The notes under the pieces were generated by a model. That model did not search any database and was not told where the DNA came from. It saw only the letters and a program-made list of their open reading frames with translations. A stretch of 64,000 bases of DNA from Botryosphaeria dothidea. Its lineage: Eukaryota; Ascomycota; Dothideomycetes; Botryosphaeriales; Botryosphaeriaceae. This document shows, piece by piece, positions 43,695 to 55,622 of this stretch (positions are counted from its first letter, which is position 1; each line of letters opens with the position of its first letter). The stretch lies in contig WWBZ02000008.1 in the NCBI GenBank assembly GCA_011503125.2, positions 186,001 through 250,000 of the forward strand. The letters run 5' to 3'. The translations under genes and the position numbers were made by a program.

Positions 43695-44840
43695 TTTATA
43701 TAGTATTACGCACATCGAAAACGGAAACTCTTACCGGACTAAATCTATAGAAATAGTTTAAGATATAGAGAATACTTAACGGAGTACCTACTAGAATCCT
43801 AATCGATATAGGATTAAGCGGAAATTTTATCTATAACGAGCTTATATAGAAGATAAATATCCCGTACCGTAAGAAATAGGAACCGTATCTCCTTAGTAGA
43901 TTCGACGGATCCTAAGTAGCCTACGGAGAAGGCTAGGTAAAGATAGAAACGAAGGAAGCAACCCTCTAGATAGGGAACTATTAAGAACGAATTTTTCTCG
44001 ACGTCTAACGTATTCCTAGGCACGATATTATTCTAGATATACCCTAGATCTAAATATAGAAATCTATCTTCGACTTCGGAGAAGGAGACTCTATTATCTT
44101 TCGAGAGAAGCTCGAGAACCTTCTACGAAAATAAGAATTATAGAAGAAGAATAGGTTATTAGATATCTTTCGAAAGCTCCTATTAATATTAATACGAGAA
44201 GTAGCTAGTATAAGGCCTAAATATAGTAACTATATAGGCGACTCCGATAGTAGTATAAGTTAGTACTAGGACTACGACGTAAGTAGCGAAGCCTCCTCGG
44301 TAAAATATAACCCTATTATAGAAATAAGCCCTACTAAGCGAAACGATACCCCCGACTTAAGATACGACTCTAGCTATAATAGCGTAAGGCCTAGTAACGG
44401 TAGTATTAACGATAATAATAGCGTAAGGCCTAGCGACGGTAGTATTAACGGTAATCTTAAGGAAAGTATAAGATAGAACTAGAATAGTAGCGTGCGAGAC
44501 GCCGCCTTCTTAGTAAAATATAGCACCTTAAGCGGAGTAAGACTAACTAAGTCGAACGTTCCCGACGAATAAGTATAGTATATATTACGAAGGACTACGA
44601 GGAAAAGGTATAAGGCTAAGAGTAAGGCTTCGCGTAAGTAATTAGTAGCCGTAGAACCTTAGATCGACGTCTAGATAATCTTAGAAGAGGTATTTAAGCG
44701 TATAAGACGCCAAGGCCACCAGGTCTACCTTATATATATTAAACCCTTATAGACGGTATAATAGAGAGTATTAGCTAAGGCCGTACGGGAAAGGCTTAAG
44801 AATAAGAATAGTCCTACTCCTATTAGCGGGGACGATCCCG

Positions 44841-45072
44841 TGTAAGGCAGCAAAGCCGAAATGATAGTATTACTTTTAACTAAAAATCTATGTATAAGGA
44901 GAAAGGAAAGAGAGTCTAGAAAGAGAGGGCGAAGGGTAAATATACCTAGTCGCTTAGCGCTGGGCCCGTGCCCTAGTGCCTAACCGAGTTATCCTTAGTA
45001 AAGCTGGGGCCTCTAGTTACTATTAAGTATCTACCTAGTTGCCTAGAGTAGTAGCGCTTAAGGGGCCTAACA
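44841..45072 (-). repeat. LTR of element C (left copy, 3' side of the element)
   Basis: 232 bases, beginning TGTAAGGCAGC and ending CCTAACA on the plus strand, next to TCCCG. Confidence 0.9.
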
Positions 45073-45949
45073 CTACCCCCCCCTTCTCTAAGCGAGGTCT
45101 ACTAAGCTTCTTAAAAAATTTAGGCAGCTCGGGCGCGTCCTTATAGTATGCGTGGTACTTACGGATTTTATTAGGAGTATTCTTGTAGTTACTCTAGTGT
45201 TGCCATAGGGGATTAGAGTTCTACTCGTCCCAGTTGCCTATAAAGGTGACCTTATACTACACTCCATGCCTTAAGTTTCGGCAGTCCACTACCTCTAGTA
45301 CTTCCCACTCCTTATAAGTTTTATTCTCGTCCTTATTAAAGATTATATATACTAGGCTAGGCTCCTAGACCTGACCCGGGTATAGGTTGTCTGGGGCAAG
45401 GTATAGCTTCTAGGGGTGGAATATAGGGAAGATTCCTTTCTCTTACATATAAGGAGGTATAGCAACTTCGTATGCTTTGCCGTTAATTAACCTAGTAATT
45501 TCCTACGGACTAAGGTTCTTTAGTAAGAGAGACTTGCTATTCCGTCCTAGGTTAAAGTCTCGGGCGTTAATAAATACTTTATCGCCTATACGGAAAGTAG
45601 GGTGTAGCTAGCGGAATTTATCTGCGTGGCGGGCTTATTCTTCTTATATCTAGGCTAGTTATTCTTAGAGGAAGCTTCTTATAGCATTTAACCTTTTAAC
45701 TAACCGGTCTGCCCTAATTACTTCTGCTTTTCTAGTACCCTAGTAGATTTTTATAGGCTCTAAGCTAGTGCGTGGATGGAATCCGTTATCGGCGAAGAAT
45801 AGCGATATGCCAGTTAATGCGCTAATATACGTATTAGCTGTAAATTTAGCTTTAGGTAGAAAGTCGACCTAGTTATCTTGCGCGTAGTTGATGTACATCC
45901 GGAGGTACTTTTTAAGACCTTTAATAGAGCTCTCGCTCTGGCCGTTAGT

Positions 45950-46402
45950 CTAGGGGTGAAAGGCAGTTAATATTTTAACCTTTACGTTATATCGTTCTAT
46001 AATTCTTCTATAGATATAGGAGTCTATAGCGCTGCCTCGGTCGGAGATAATATCTATTAGAAAACCTCGTACATAAAAGAGGCGGCGGTTTAGAGCCTCT
46101 ACGGTTTCTTTATCACCTAGTATTATTATTAGCTCGTAGATCTTTCCTTTAGTTAAACGGTCTGTAATAACTAGATAGTGTCGGTATCCCTGATTCTTTC
46201 TAGTGCATAGCGGCAGTTTTTCTACAAAGTCTAGGATCACGTAGAGCCACTTCTGTTGGGGAATAGGTAGCGGTTTAAGTAGTCCTTGCTTTTGCTCCGA
46301 GTATGGCTTGTAGCGGCGGCAGTGGTGACAGTTCTTGTAGAAACGAGTAACGTCTTCCCTTTGTCCAGCCCACCAGTAGTTTTCTGCAAGCTCCCTATAC
46401 AT
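45950..46402 (-). pseudogene. Integrase fragment of element C
   Basis: 150 open codons. They carry the histidine/cysteine zinc-binding end (NCHHCRRYK), the linker PIPQQKW and the first half of the catalytic core (DFVEKLP, ITDRLTKG, ISDRGSAI). By family knowledge the two acidic residues D..D belong to the DDE triad. The frame stops before the third. Confidence 0.85.
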
Positions 46403-46882
46403 GGCTTTAGGTCCTAGGTGTCCTGTAAGTAGTTTTTCGTGGTGATCCTGTAGGAGGCGTAGGCGTAGTGGTTGGTAGTCTGGGATAACAAGCGCGTCTT
46501 TTAGCCATACCCAACCATCTTTTACTAAGAAGTCCTAAATGTTTTTCTTGTAGCCCTTCCCAATTAAGTGGCTTAGTACACGTCTATCTCTAGCATTAAT
46601 GCTTCTACGGAGGTCCTAGATTACTCTATCCTCCTCGTAGGCTTCGCTAATAAGTATGTCGAGGTCTTTTTATCTAGCTTCCTGGGTTTCCTAGGCTTCC
46701 TGGGTTTCCTGGGTCTGGTTATCTTCCGGCTCTTAAGAGTCTAACTCCTTCTCCTCTAGGTTGTCAGCAGCAAAGAGGATAGAATTAACAGCGATCTTTA
46801 TATTAGGTTCTAGGTTTGAGTCCCGAAGTAGTTATTGGAACCGGTGTTGCTTCCTTAGGTCGTCAATTCCTTGCGGTAAGTC

Positions 46883-47206
46883 CTACGTTCTCCTTATAAG
46901 TAAGTCTGGCTTCTCTCCTTGTTTGCCTGGCCGGTAGGAGATAATAAAGTTGAAGGCGGATAGAAATTCAGCCCAGCGGGCTTGGCGGCTAGTCAGCTGC
47001 TTGGTTGTTATAAAATACTCCAGGTTCTTATAATCCGTAAGCACCTTGATGGGCTTGTCTGTAGAAGTGCTTATGAGTTCTAGTTCCCAAGTCTCAAAGG
47101 AGCGAATGATGGCAAGTAGCTCTTTGTCGTAGATCATGTAGTTACACTCAGTTGAGGACATTTTCTTGGAAAAGTATGCAACTAGTTTGAGCACTCCGTC
47201 GTGCAT
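46883..47206 (-). pseudogene. RNase H fragment of element C
   Basis: 107 open codons with the gypsy RNase H landmarks [33 protein letters not shown] and the [10 protein letters not shown] region. It joins directly to the end of the degenerate reverse transcriptase upstream. Confidence 0.85.
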
Positions 47207-50200
47207 CTGCGATAGGATACCTGCACTAACAAAGTCTGAGGCATCCGTTTTAACCCATATTTCCTTTTCAGGGTCGAAATGTATAAGGATGGGTGCGGAG
47301 GTGAATGCAGCTTGCAGTTAGTTAAAGGCGGCTTGTTTCTTGTTATCCCATGTAAACTCCTAGTATTTCATCTTGCGTTTTCCATTCCTAGTTGTAAATT
47401 GTTCTCCTTTTATCATCTTAGTAAGGGGGCGTGCTATGTGGGAGAAGTTCTTAATAAAGCGGCGGTAGAAGTTTGCAAAGCCAAGGAAGGCTTGTATACC
47501 CTTGACTGACGTCGGTGCCTCCTAGTTGATAATAGCAGAGACTTTTTCTAGGTCCATTTCAATTCCGTTTGTGCTGACAATAAGGCCGAGGTACTTGACT
47601 AATCTAATATTAAATTCGCATTTATTAAGGTCGAGTTGGAGACCACGGTCCTTTAGTCGTTGGAGAACTTTATTGACATTTTTAGCGTATTTATCCTCCT
47701 TTTTACTGTAGATGAGGATATTATCTAGGTACGCTGTGCAAAACTTGTCTAGGTATTCGAGTATAGAATTGTTGATGTAGCTCTAAAAGGTGCCTGGCGC
47801 ATTGCAGAGCCCAAAGGGCATGACTAGGTATTCGTACTAACTAAAGCGAGTGTTGAAAGCGGTAAGGTACTCATAGCCTTCCTTGATTCGGATCCGGTTA
47901 AAGGCATGGACAACGTCGAGTTTTGTGAAGATCTTAGCCTTACTAAGCTAGGCAAGGGTTTTATTAATGTGTGGGATTAGGTATCGGTTCTTCTTAGTAA
48001 TAGCGTTTAGGGCTCTGTAGTTAACATAGACCCTAAGTCCTCCTTCTAGCTTTCTAACAACAAGTAGAGGTGCGGTATAGTCCGAAGAGCTAGGGCGAAT
48101 GAACCCTTTTCCGAGATATTCGTTAATATATTTCTTAACCGCTTCGTTTTCTTATTAAGACATTAGACGGTAGCTTTTTATGTGAGGAGGTTTACAGTTA
48201 GGTTTAAGCTTAATTTTATAGTCTTCTTTCTAGTGAGGAGGGAGTATATCCGCTTCTATCTTATCCTAGAGTTCTTTAATCTAGTAGTATTCCTTCGGCA
48301 GCCGGGCAAGGCGTTCTTCTCGTCTATATATTTTCTTTCTATTTATAAACTTCTAAAAGTCGTCTTCTCTAGTTGTAGCTACGCTAGTATTTATAGTAGG
48401 TTCCGTAGGCGTGTAGTAGTATCCTTTATGTCTAGGAAGTAATGCTAAGTAGAAGAGCATGGATGTAGAATATAGTTGAATGTCTAGTTAGGATTTCTCT
48501 GTCTTCTATTTAGGTCGGCACCTAATAGCGTATTTAGTATAAGGTTTTATAGTAAGACAGCTAGCCTTAAAGTACTAAGGCTTATAAAACTTAACTAACC
48601 GCTTATCCCAGTCGATGTACGGGTTATAAGTGCGTAACTATCCGTCTCTAAGGATTAGTAGATAGTCTTCTAGGTTGGCAATATAGCAGAGAAGTTGTTC
48701 CTTATAAGAACTAATATTAATATCGACTAGGGAGGCATAGGTAATGTATTAGGAGAATGTTCCGTCTCCTAAAGTTATAGTAATCCGTTTAATAAGAGGG
48801 ATCTTTATTATCTTGTGCGCGCGAATAAAGGAGGTATTAATAAGCTTAGCTTGGCTTCCATTATCGATAAGAGAACGTGTATTACTACTAGCTACTGCAG
48901 CATATATAATAAGGTAAGTTCCCTTAATTTTACACGCGCGATTATCTACTGCGAAGTTTAACACCTTTATCTCTTTCTAACTACGACTAGCTGGCTGCTC
49001 GTCTAGCTCCTTCTACTCTTATAGTCCTAGGGGGCGACTTACTCCTAGGACTAGGAGTTTTCCGACTCGCTGTTAGAGTTAAGTTCCTTAATACTCTAGA
49101 TATGCGCGAACCTAGCGCGGTTATTATTAGGATAGTAGGTATTAGATGTAAAGTAGCCTGAGCCTCTACAGCTACGGCAGCGTCCCTGCCTCGTTATTAC
49201 GAGGCGTTCCTCGTCTAACAGCTTTGAGGGTTTTAGCTTAGGCTTATACTATAGTCTAACCTAGTCTCTTAGTTTAGTAGTAGTAGGCATGCGGCTCTAT
49301 TGGCTATCTTAGTCTGTGTTACCGCTTCTAGTCCTACCCTAGCGGCTAAGGTTACCTTAAGTAGGTTCCTAGTTATAGGCAGGCTTAGTGCGATCCCTTT
49401 TAGGATTATTGCTATTATTTATTCTTTTATTAGAATAGATGTTTATAGACTTAATCTCTTAACGACGATATTCGGCCTTGCGGAGAGTTTCGAGTAGCTA
49501 TTCGAGAGAGGTAAAGGTAAGGGTGGCTACTAAGAGGGCTAAGCTAATAGAAATGCTATCCTACATCTTATCGATCTTTTCTTCTTTAGTTAGATTAGTA
49601 AGGGACTAGAGTGTGCACAGGCGGGCGTGGTAGGAGTCTACCGTCTCTTTCTCGCTTTATCTAGCAAGGATAAGGTCATTAGTAGCTTTTTTCTTTGCGA
49701 TATCTATTCTACATGTCTTTCCTAGCTTTTCTAAGAAATCTAGGGCTATCTAGTAGCTACTAATATACGGGCGTATTATAGCAGCAATTAAATTAGCAAG
49801 GCGAGAGTAGATGTGGCGAATTATTAGCTTCTAATTTCCTTTAAAGAAGTCCTCTTCGACTTTAAGCTTAAAGATTATATTATCCTTAAAGTTAACGAAA
49901 GTATAGATGTTAGTAGAGATAAGCTTATTAATATCTCCTATAAGTATCTTGCGTAAGCCCTAATAAGGGAGGGTTCGCTGTAAGGTAATAGTTCCCTTCC
50001 TTAGTTGACGTTCCTAGTTAAGGCTACGAATATTAGTACTAGGGAGGGTACCTTCGTAATAGTTGGCGATATCCTTAGTTAGAAGGTTGTTTTCTTAGAT
50101 AAGCCGGCTGATCTTATCGTTGCTTTCCTTAATAACTCTATTAGATCTAGCGATTATCTTCTTATAGGTCTGTTTAAGTCTCTTATACTTGTCCTAAAGA

Positions 50201-50990
50201 GAGACGTGGGCTGTATACTCTTTACTAGTAGCTATTTAAGTGACTTAGAGGACGTAGTAGAACTTGGTGCGCTGGTTTACTATTACTATAGTATACTAGT
50301 TATAGAAGGCATATTCGTTAGGCTAGCGAATAGAGTCGAGTCCGTAGTTACTTAGTATTCCGGGGTTAATAGTAAGGTTAAGATCCGTGGCTGATAAATG
50401 TGCAAGTTCTTCGGGTTCTAGGTTTCTGCGTGAGGTGGTGCGACGTAAGATGGGACCGGCGGCTTAACTTTGCTAGTCTAAGGCATTAGGAAAGCCCTAA
50501 AATAGGATGGCACTACTTGTAAACTCGTTAAGGTTCTAGCTAGGTCCCCTAACTATATTACTAAATAATCCTTCTTTATTATCGCTTGGGTAAATAGAAG
50601 TAGTGCTAGCGATGCTGCTAGTACGGCTACGGGTGTAGCTTGTAGGGAATAGGCTTTGTTGCGCCATAATCTTCGCTGATTATTCTGGTTTTTAGAGTAG
50701 TTTAACTCGTATTTCGGGTGAAACTCTAAAGAGATTAGTGCGGGATTAACGAGGATCTTCGTATCTTATTAAAGAAGACAGATTTCCTATAATTACACTA
50801 TTGTTTCTCTAATAGTATAGGTTTTAATATTTCTAGGTTGCTTATCGCAGAGTATCGGTGTTATTAAGTTCTAGTTGTAGGTTGTTAGTATTGTCGGGTT
50901 CTAGTTGCAGGTTATCGAGTTTAGGTTCTAGTTAATAGTACGGGTGTCGGGTTATCGAGTTTAGGTTCCTTATTAGTGGTATATAGATTA

Positions 50991-51222
50991 TATGAGGTAG
51001 CAAAGCCGAAATAATAGTATTACTTTTAACTAAAAATCTATATATAAGAAGAAAGAAAAGAGAGTCTAGAAAGAGAGGGCGAAGGATAAATATACCTAGT
51101 CGCTTAGCGCTAGGCCCGTGCCCTAGTGCCTAACCGAGTTATCCTTAGTAAAGCTAGGGCCTCTAGTTGCTATTAAGTATCTACCTAGTTGCCTAGGGTA
51201 GTAGCGCTTAAGGGGCCTAATA
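50991..51222 (-). repeat. LTR of element C (right copy, 5' side of the element)
   Basis: 232 bases beginning TATGAGGTAGC and ending CCTAATA. Both termini carry transitions relative to the TG..CA consensus and TCCCG follows. Confidence 0.9.
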
Positions 51223-54200
51223 TCCCGCGAGAATTAGAAGAGGATAATACGGTAGTTTAGAGATATAGAATAATCTATATAGAGAACCTCTAATACCGGA
51301 AATAGAAACGGTATCTAGCGAGTATTAGGACCTAAGAGCCGTTTATTAAGAAAGAGGAAAAGGAGATTTACCGAAGTATTAACTATAGGACTACGAGATT
51401 CTACTTAAGTCGGGCACGAAGCTAGCTTATAAGCCTATCTACTCCTTATTAGCAAAGGAAATAAAGGCTTTAAGAGAATATATTGAGAAGAACCTCGAGC
51501 GTAGATATATTCGGCCTTCGACGTTATTAGCCGGATATCTAATCCTTTTTATCCTAAAGAAGAACGGTAAATTACGCCTCTATATCGACTACCGATAACT
51601 TAACGATATTACGATTAAAAACCGCTATCCGCTTCTACGTATTAATAAGCTCTAGAATAAGTTAGAGAAAGCTAAGTACTTTACGAAGCTAGACCTCCGA
51701 GAAGGATATTACTTAGTTAGAATTAAAGAAGAGGAAGAATAGAAGATAGCCTTTAGAACGAGGCTAGAACTCTACGAGTATACGGTTATACTATTCGGGC
51801 TTACTAACGCGCTAGTAATCTTCTAAAACCTCGTTAACGATACGCTACGCGAATATTTAGATATCTTCTACTTAGCTTACCTCGATAATATTCTTATCTT
51901 TTTAGAAACTCTCGAGAATTATAAGAAGTATATTAGGAAGGTCCTAGAAGCCCTCTAGGTAAAGAATCTATCTATTATACCCGAGAAATGCGAATAGCAC
52001 GTTTAAAGGATAGAATTCTTAGGCTTTATTATTATCCTAGATTACGTCGGTATAGACGACTCGAAACTAGATTCTATTAGAGAATAGCTAGTACCTAAAA
52101 CGATTAAGAAAGTCTAGTTCTTTCTTAGATTCGCGAACTTCTATTAAAAGTTTATTTAGAACTACTTAAAGATTATAGAACCTTTAACGCGACTTACTCG
52201 AAAGAAGCATAGCTTTAAATAGGGAAACGATTAGTAATAAGCCTTCGAATCGCTTAAACGTATATTTTACGAAGTACCGGTTCTAGGAATATACGATCCC
52301 GATAAACCTATTAAAGTAGAAACTAATACGTTAGGATTCGCCCTCGGAGTATATCTTAGCTAGCCTAACGATTAAGATAGATAGTATCTAATCGCGTTTT
52401 ACTCTAGGAAGTTTATACCGGTAGAGCTTAACTACGATACTTACGATAAGGAGCTCTTAGCTATCGTCTTAGTATTTAAGTAATAGAGATACTATTTTAA
52501 AGGAGCTAGCTATTAGATAGTAGTATATTACGATTATTAAAACCTTACGCGCTTTACTACGACTAAGGAGCTAAACCGACGATAGGTTCGCTAGTTAGAA
52601 GAAATAGCCTCCTATAATTTTAAAATTATATATAGAAAAGATATAGATAACGCCGCCGCTAACGCGCTTAGTAGAAGAATAGACTATATAGAAGAACGAA
52701 TTAAGCCGTACTCTATAGTGTTCGTAGTAGATAGCGATAGATCGCTTACCCTTACTAGACCGTCTTTTCTAATACTTCGTATCGAGTTAAATCTATAGTA
52801 CTAGATAATTCGAGAAGTATACGTATAGGACTTCTTCGCGTAGGAACTTTTAGCGCTTAAGAACGATCCGCGTATTACTCGAGATAGAGAAGAAACGCTT
52901 CTCTTTAAAGAATTAATCTATATCTCGGTAAGACTACGAGAAGTACTAGTTAAGAATATATACGAAGTACCCGCGTATAGATATTAGGGTATTAATAGAA
53001 TAACCGAAAGAATTATACGAAACTTCTACTTTCTAGGGTTACGGAAGATAGTCTAGCGTATAGTCTTATAATATAACCTTTATATTAGAAGTAAAGCTAC
53101 GATATACGCTTCGTACGAATAACTATAACTCCTAGAAGCTCTAGAACGACTATAGTAATTAGTTACGCTAGACTTTATTACGAAGCTACTATAGTTAAAG
53201 GACTCGCTTACCGGAGTTAAGTACGACTCGATTCTAGTCTTTATCGATAGACTTACGAAGTACGCTTACTTCTTACTCTACCTCGAGGCATCGAATATAA
53301 AATAGCTAGCTTATACGTTCCTCCGATATATCTTCGCGGATTACGGAATACTAGAAGAATTAGTTTCGGATAGAGATAAGCTAATACGTTCTAAATTCTA
53401 GTAAACGCTTATACGTTAACTTAGAGCTAAGAATAAACTTTCTATAACTATATATCCGTAAATAGATAGTTAGATAGAATAGATAAACCGGACTCTCGAA
53501 TAATATCTCCGCTATTTCGTTAACTACCTATAGAATAATTAGGCTATATAGCTATTTATAGTATAGTTCGCCTATAATAGCGCTAAATAAGAGTTAACTA
53601 ACGTATCTCTATTCTTTACTAACTATAGATTCGAACTAAACGCGTATAAAGAAGCTATCCTAAGTCGAAAATTAGCCTAGTAAGGTATTCTTAAAGCCGA
53701 CTAGCTAAAAGAACTATATAAAGCTATTAGTCTCGACCTCGAATACGTACGAATTATAATATCTAAGTACTATAATAGACGGTACTAGGCGGCACCGAAT
53801 CTAAAGAGGGGAGATAAAGTATATCTCCTTATAAAAAATATTAAATCGAAGCGACTAAGCGATAAATTAGATTTTAAGAAAACCGGTCTATTCGAAGTTT
53901 TAGAAAGACTCGGAAACGTTACGTATCGACTTAAATTACTAATAACGACACGGATAAATTCTATCTTTTACGTAGTATTACTCGAGCTAGTACTAGAAAA
54001 CGCTATAATCCTAGAAACTCTAGAAGAGATAATTCTAGAAAACCTAGATGCCGAAGAAGACGAATACCTAGTCGAGAAGATCCTAGACTATAAAAGATTC
54101 GGATATTAGCTTAAATATCTTATTAAATAGGAAGGATACGGAAATAAGAATAACTAATAGGTACCTAAGAACGATATATACCTAGATCTCGTTATAGAAT

Positions 54201-54269
54201 TCTACCGTTAAAATTCTAACCTCCCGCGGAAACGAGGTCGCCCCCGAATAAAAACGACGGGAGATCCTT

Positions 54270-55098
54270 AAGATAGGGGGATAAACGGGTAGAATTTATA
54301 GGCTTAGGAGAGTACGAAGACTTCGTACTAGCTATAGGCTCGCCGGTAGACTCGGTAGACTTAGCTATATACGGCGCAGCAAGACCTATCGTCTCGTAAC
54401 GTAGCCGTTTTAACGCGGACGGACCCTTAGAATTCTTAGGGTTAGGAGCGTATCTCTTATCCTCGGCTAACGCAGCTAGTAGCTCCTCCGCCTCCCGACG
54501 ATTATACTTATTTAACGCGGCTAAACTACTAGACTTAGTAAGAAGGGCTTTATAACTACGCTCCTCTAATAAACGCTAGTTAGCCCGTAAATATTTTAGA
54601 CGGGTAGTAGTAGTCCCTAGCTCTTTTTATTAAAGGCGTAACGCCTACTACGTTTTTTCTTATTCCTTCTATAAGCGATCCTACTTCTCCTATAAACGAT
54701 TTAACTCGGATAAGGAAGTAAGAAACTTCTTATAAGCTTCCGCCTCTTTAGTCTTTAATCTCTCCTATTCCCGACGAAGACCTAGGGCTAGGAGATATTA
54801 GTAACCAACCTAAATAGAAAAGGAATTACCTACCTCTAGAAAGTAATATCTTCTTTATATTATATATCGTCGCGCCTTTTATAATATAAGCACCGCAGCG
54901 ATCGTGCTCTAGAGCCACCTTATATAATCTATCGTTTAGTTCGTAATCGAAATAGGGACGATCCGTAGGAAAGGGGATAGACTCTATAAGGGCCGCTAGA
55001 CGACGCCGTTCTTTAGTCGTATCCCGCTTACGTTTAGATATAATAGACTTACGGAAAGAAAGCGAGCTAAAACGAATTAACAAGAAAATAGATAACAC
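54270..55098 (-). pseudogene. Degenerate antisense accessory reading frame in element A
   Basis: Between the chromodomain-like end of pol and the 3' LTR, the minus strand reads as protein. The first part is open from 55098 to 54834 (about 88 codons, with ERRRLAALIES and FDYELNDRLY). A candidate intron 54833-54788 has donor GTAGGT, branch-like TACTAAT and acceptor CTAG. Splicing it continues in frame into a Lys/Glu/Leu-rich segment (ERLKTKEAEAYKKFL, RREAEELLAALAEDKRY) ending near 54270. Interruptions are TAG/TAA where Gln or Trp would fit. Coiled-coil character is likely. Function is unknown, and it is not part of normal gag-pol. Confidence 0.6.
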
Positions 55099-55139
55099 GG
55101 AAGAATCTTCGGGCCGAAGATCCTTAAGGGGGAGGATAG

Positions 55140-55617
55140 TATTACGGTGCAGCCTCTATAGGTTGAGGAAGTTGGGGATCAGCCCCGCTGGGAACGATAA
55201 AAGTCGGAACCCCGAGGGTCCGAGGTCACGTGACCTCCGCGATCAGTTGGACCTACCCGCTTATTCGCCAAGACAAATAAGCGAGCAAGCTATCTAAGCG
55301 CTTCCCGCTTAGATACTCTACTAGGCTTAGAAAGAATAGTAGTTAAGCGTAATACGCTAACTAAGCATATAGATTATAGACACTCTCCTACGTGTATATA
55401 AACTATACTCCTTAGATAGCTTTAACCTTAGTGGTCAACTTCAATAACAATTTAGCACTAATTATTAGTAACAAGGCCTTCGCACGTAGTACTTAGTCTT
55501 CAGTCGTCTACTCGTTCCTCGCGTACCTCTTCTTATACCTACTCAAGGAAAACCCCTCGACAGGTTTCCACCCTCTTTGGTGTTTGGATCCTTAGAGGTA
55601 GAGGCCCGCTCGTTACA
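55140..55617 (+). repeat. 3' LTR of element A
   Basis: 478 bases, start TATTACGG, end CGTTACA, followed by AAGGC. It keeps more CpA than the 5' copy in places (for example TTCAATAACA against TTTAATAATA) and less in others, so both copies were hit independently. Confidence 0.93.
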
Positions 55618-55622
55618 AAGGC

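Larger units (their letters stand above)
44841..51222 (-). mobile_element. Ty3/gypsy LTR retrotransposon C, nested in A on the opposite strand, partly RIP-mutated
   Basis: 6,382 bases with 232-base LTRs (44841-45072 and 50991-51222) and target duplication TCCCG (44836-44840 and 51223-51227), inserted in the pol region of A. Read on the minus strand: degenerate gag (about 50600-49100), aspartic protease at 48964-48749 (SLIDNGSQ), reverse transcriptase at about 48160-47540 (TAYLDNILIYS), RNase H open at 47206-46883 ([25 protein letters not shown]) and integrase open at 46402-45950 (zinc-binding HCRRYK, then ITDRLTKG). The pol part has few stops, and these are mainly TAG, while gag and the LTRs are strongly degraded. 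A related solo LTR lies at 56861-57092. Confidence 0.92.
35431..55617 (+). mobile_element. Ty3/gypsy LTR retrotransposon A, RIP-degraded, host of two nested elements
   Basis: Both LTRs are 478 bases and are flanked by AAGGC (35426-35430 and 55618-55622). Without B, C and their duplications the element is about 8.0 kb. Degenerate plus-strand coding can still be followed: gag around 36170-37100 with a zinc-knuckle region whose Cys codons now read Tyr; protease near 43750-44050; reverse transcriptase at 51340-52100 (LRLYIDYR, YLDNILIF); then RNase H, integrase to about 53700 and a chromodomain-like segment near 53960-54250. Stops are almost all TAG or TAA where Gln or Trp is expected. A polypurine tract (AAGGGGGAGG) precedes the 3' LTR at about 55126. 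It cannot encode functional proteins. Confidence 0.93.

Noticed and set aside
35600..55100. Very frequent TAG within otherwise readable coding, as if TAG were reassigned
   Set aside because: The host genes around use TAG and TGA as normal stops, and the pattern matches CpA-to-TpA mutation, so RIP explains it better than an altered code.
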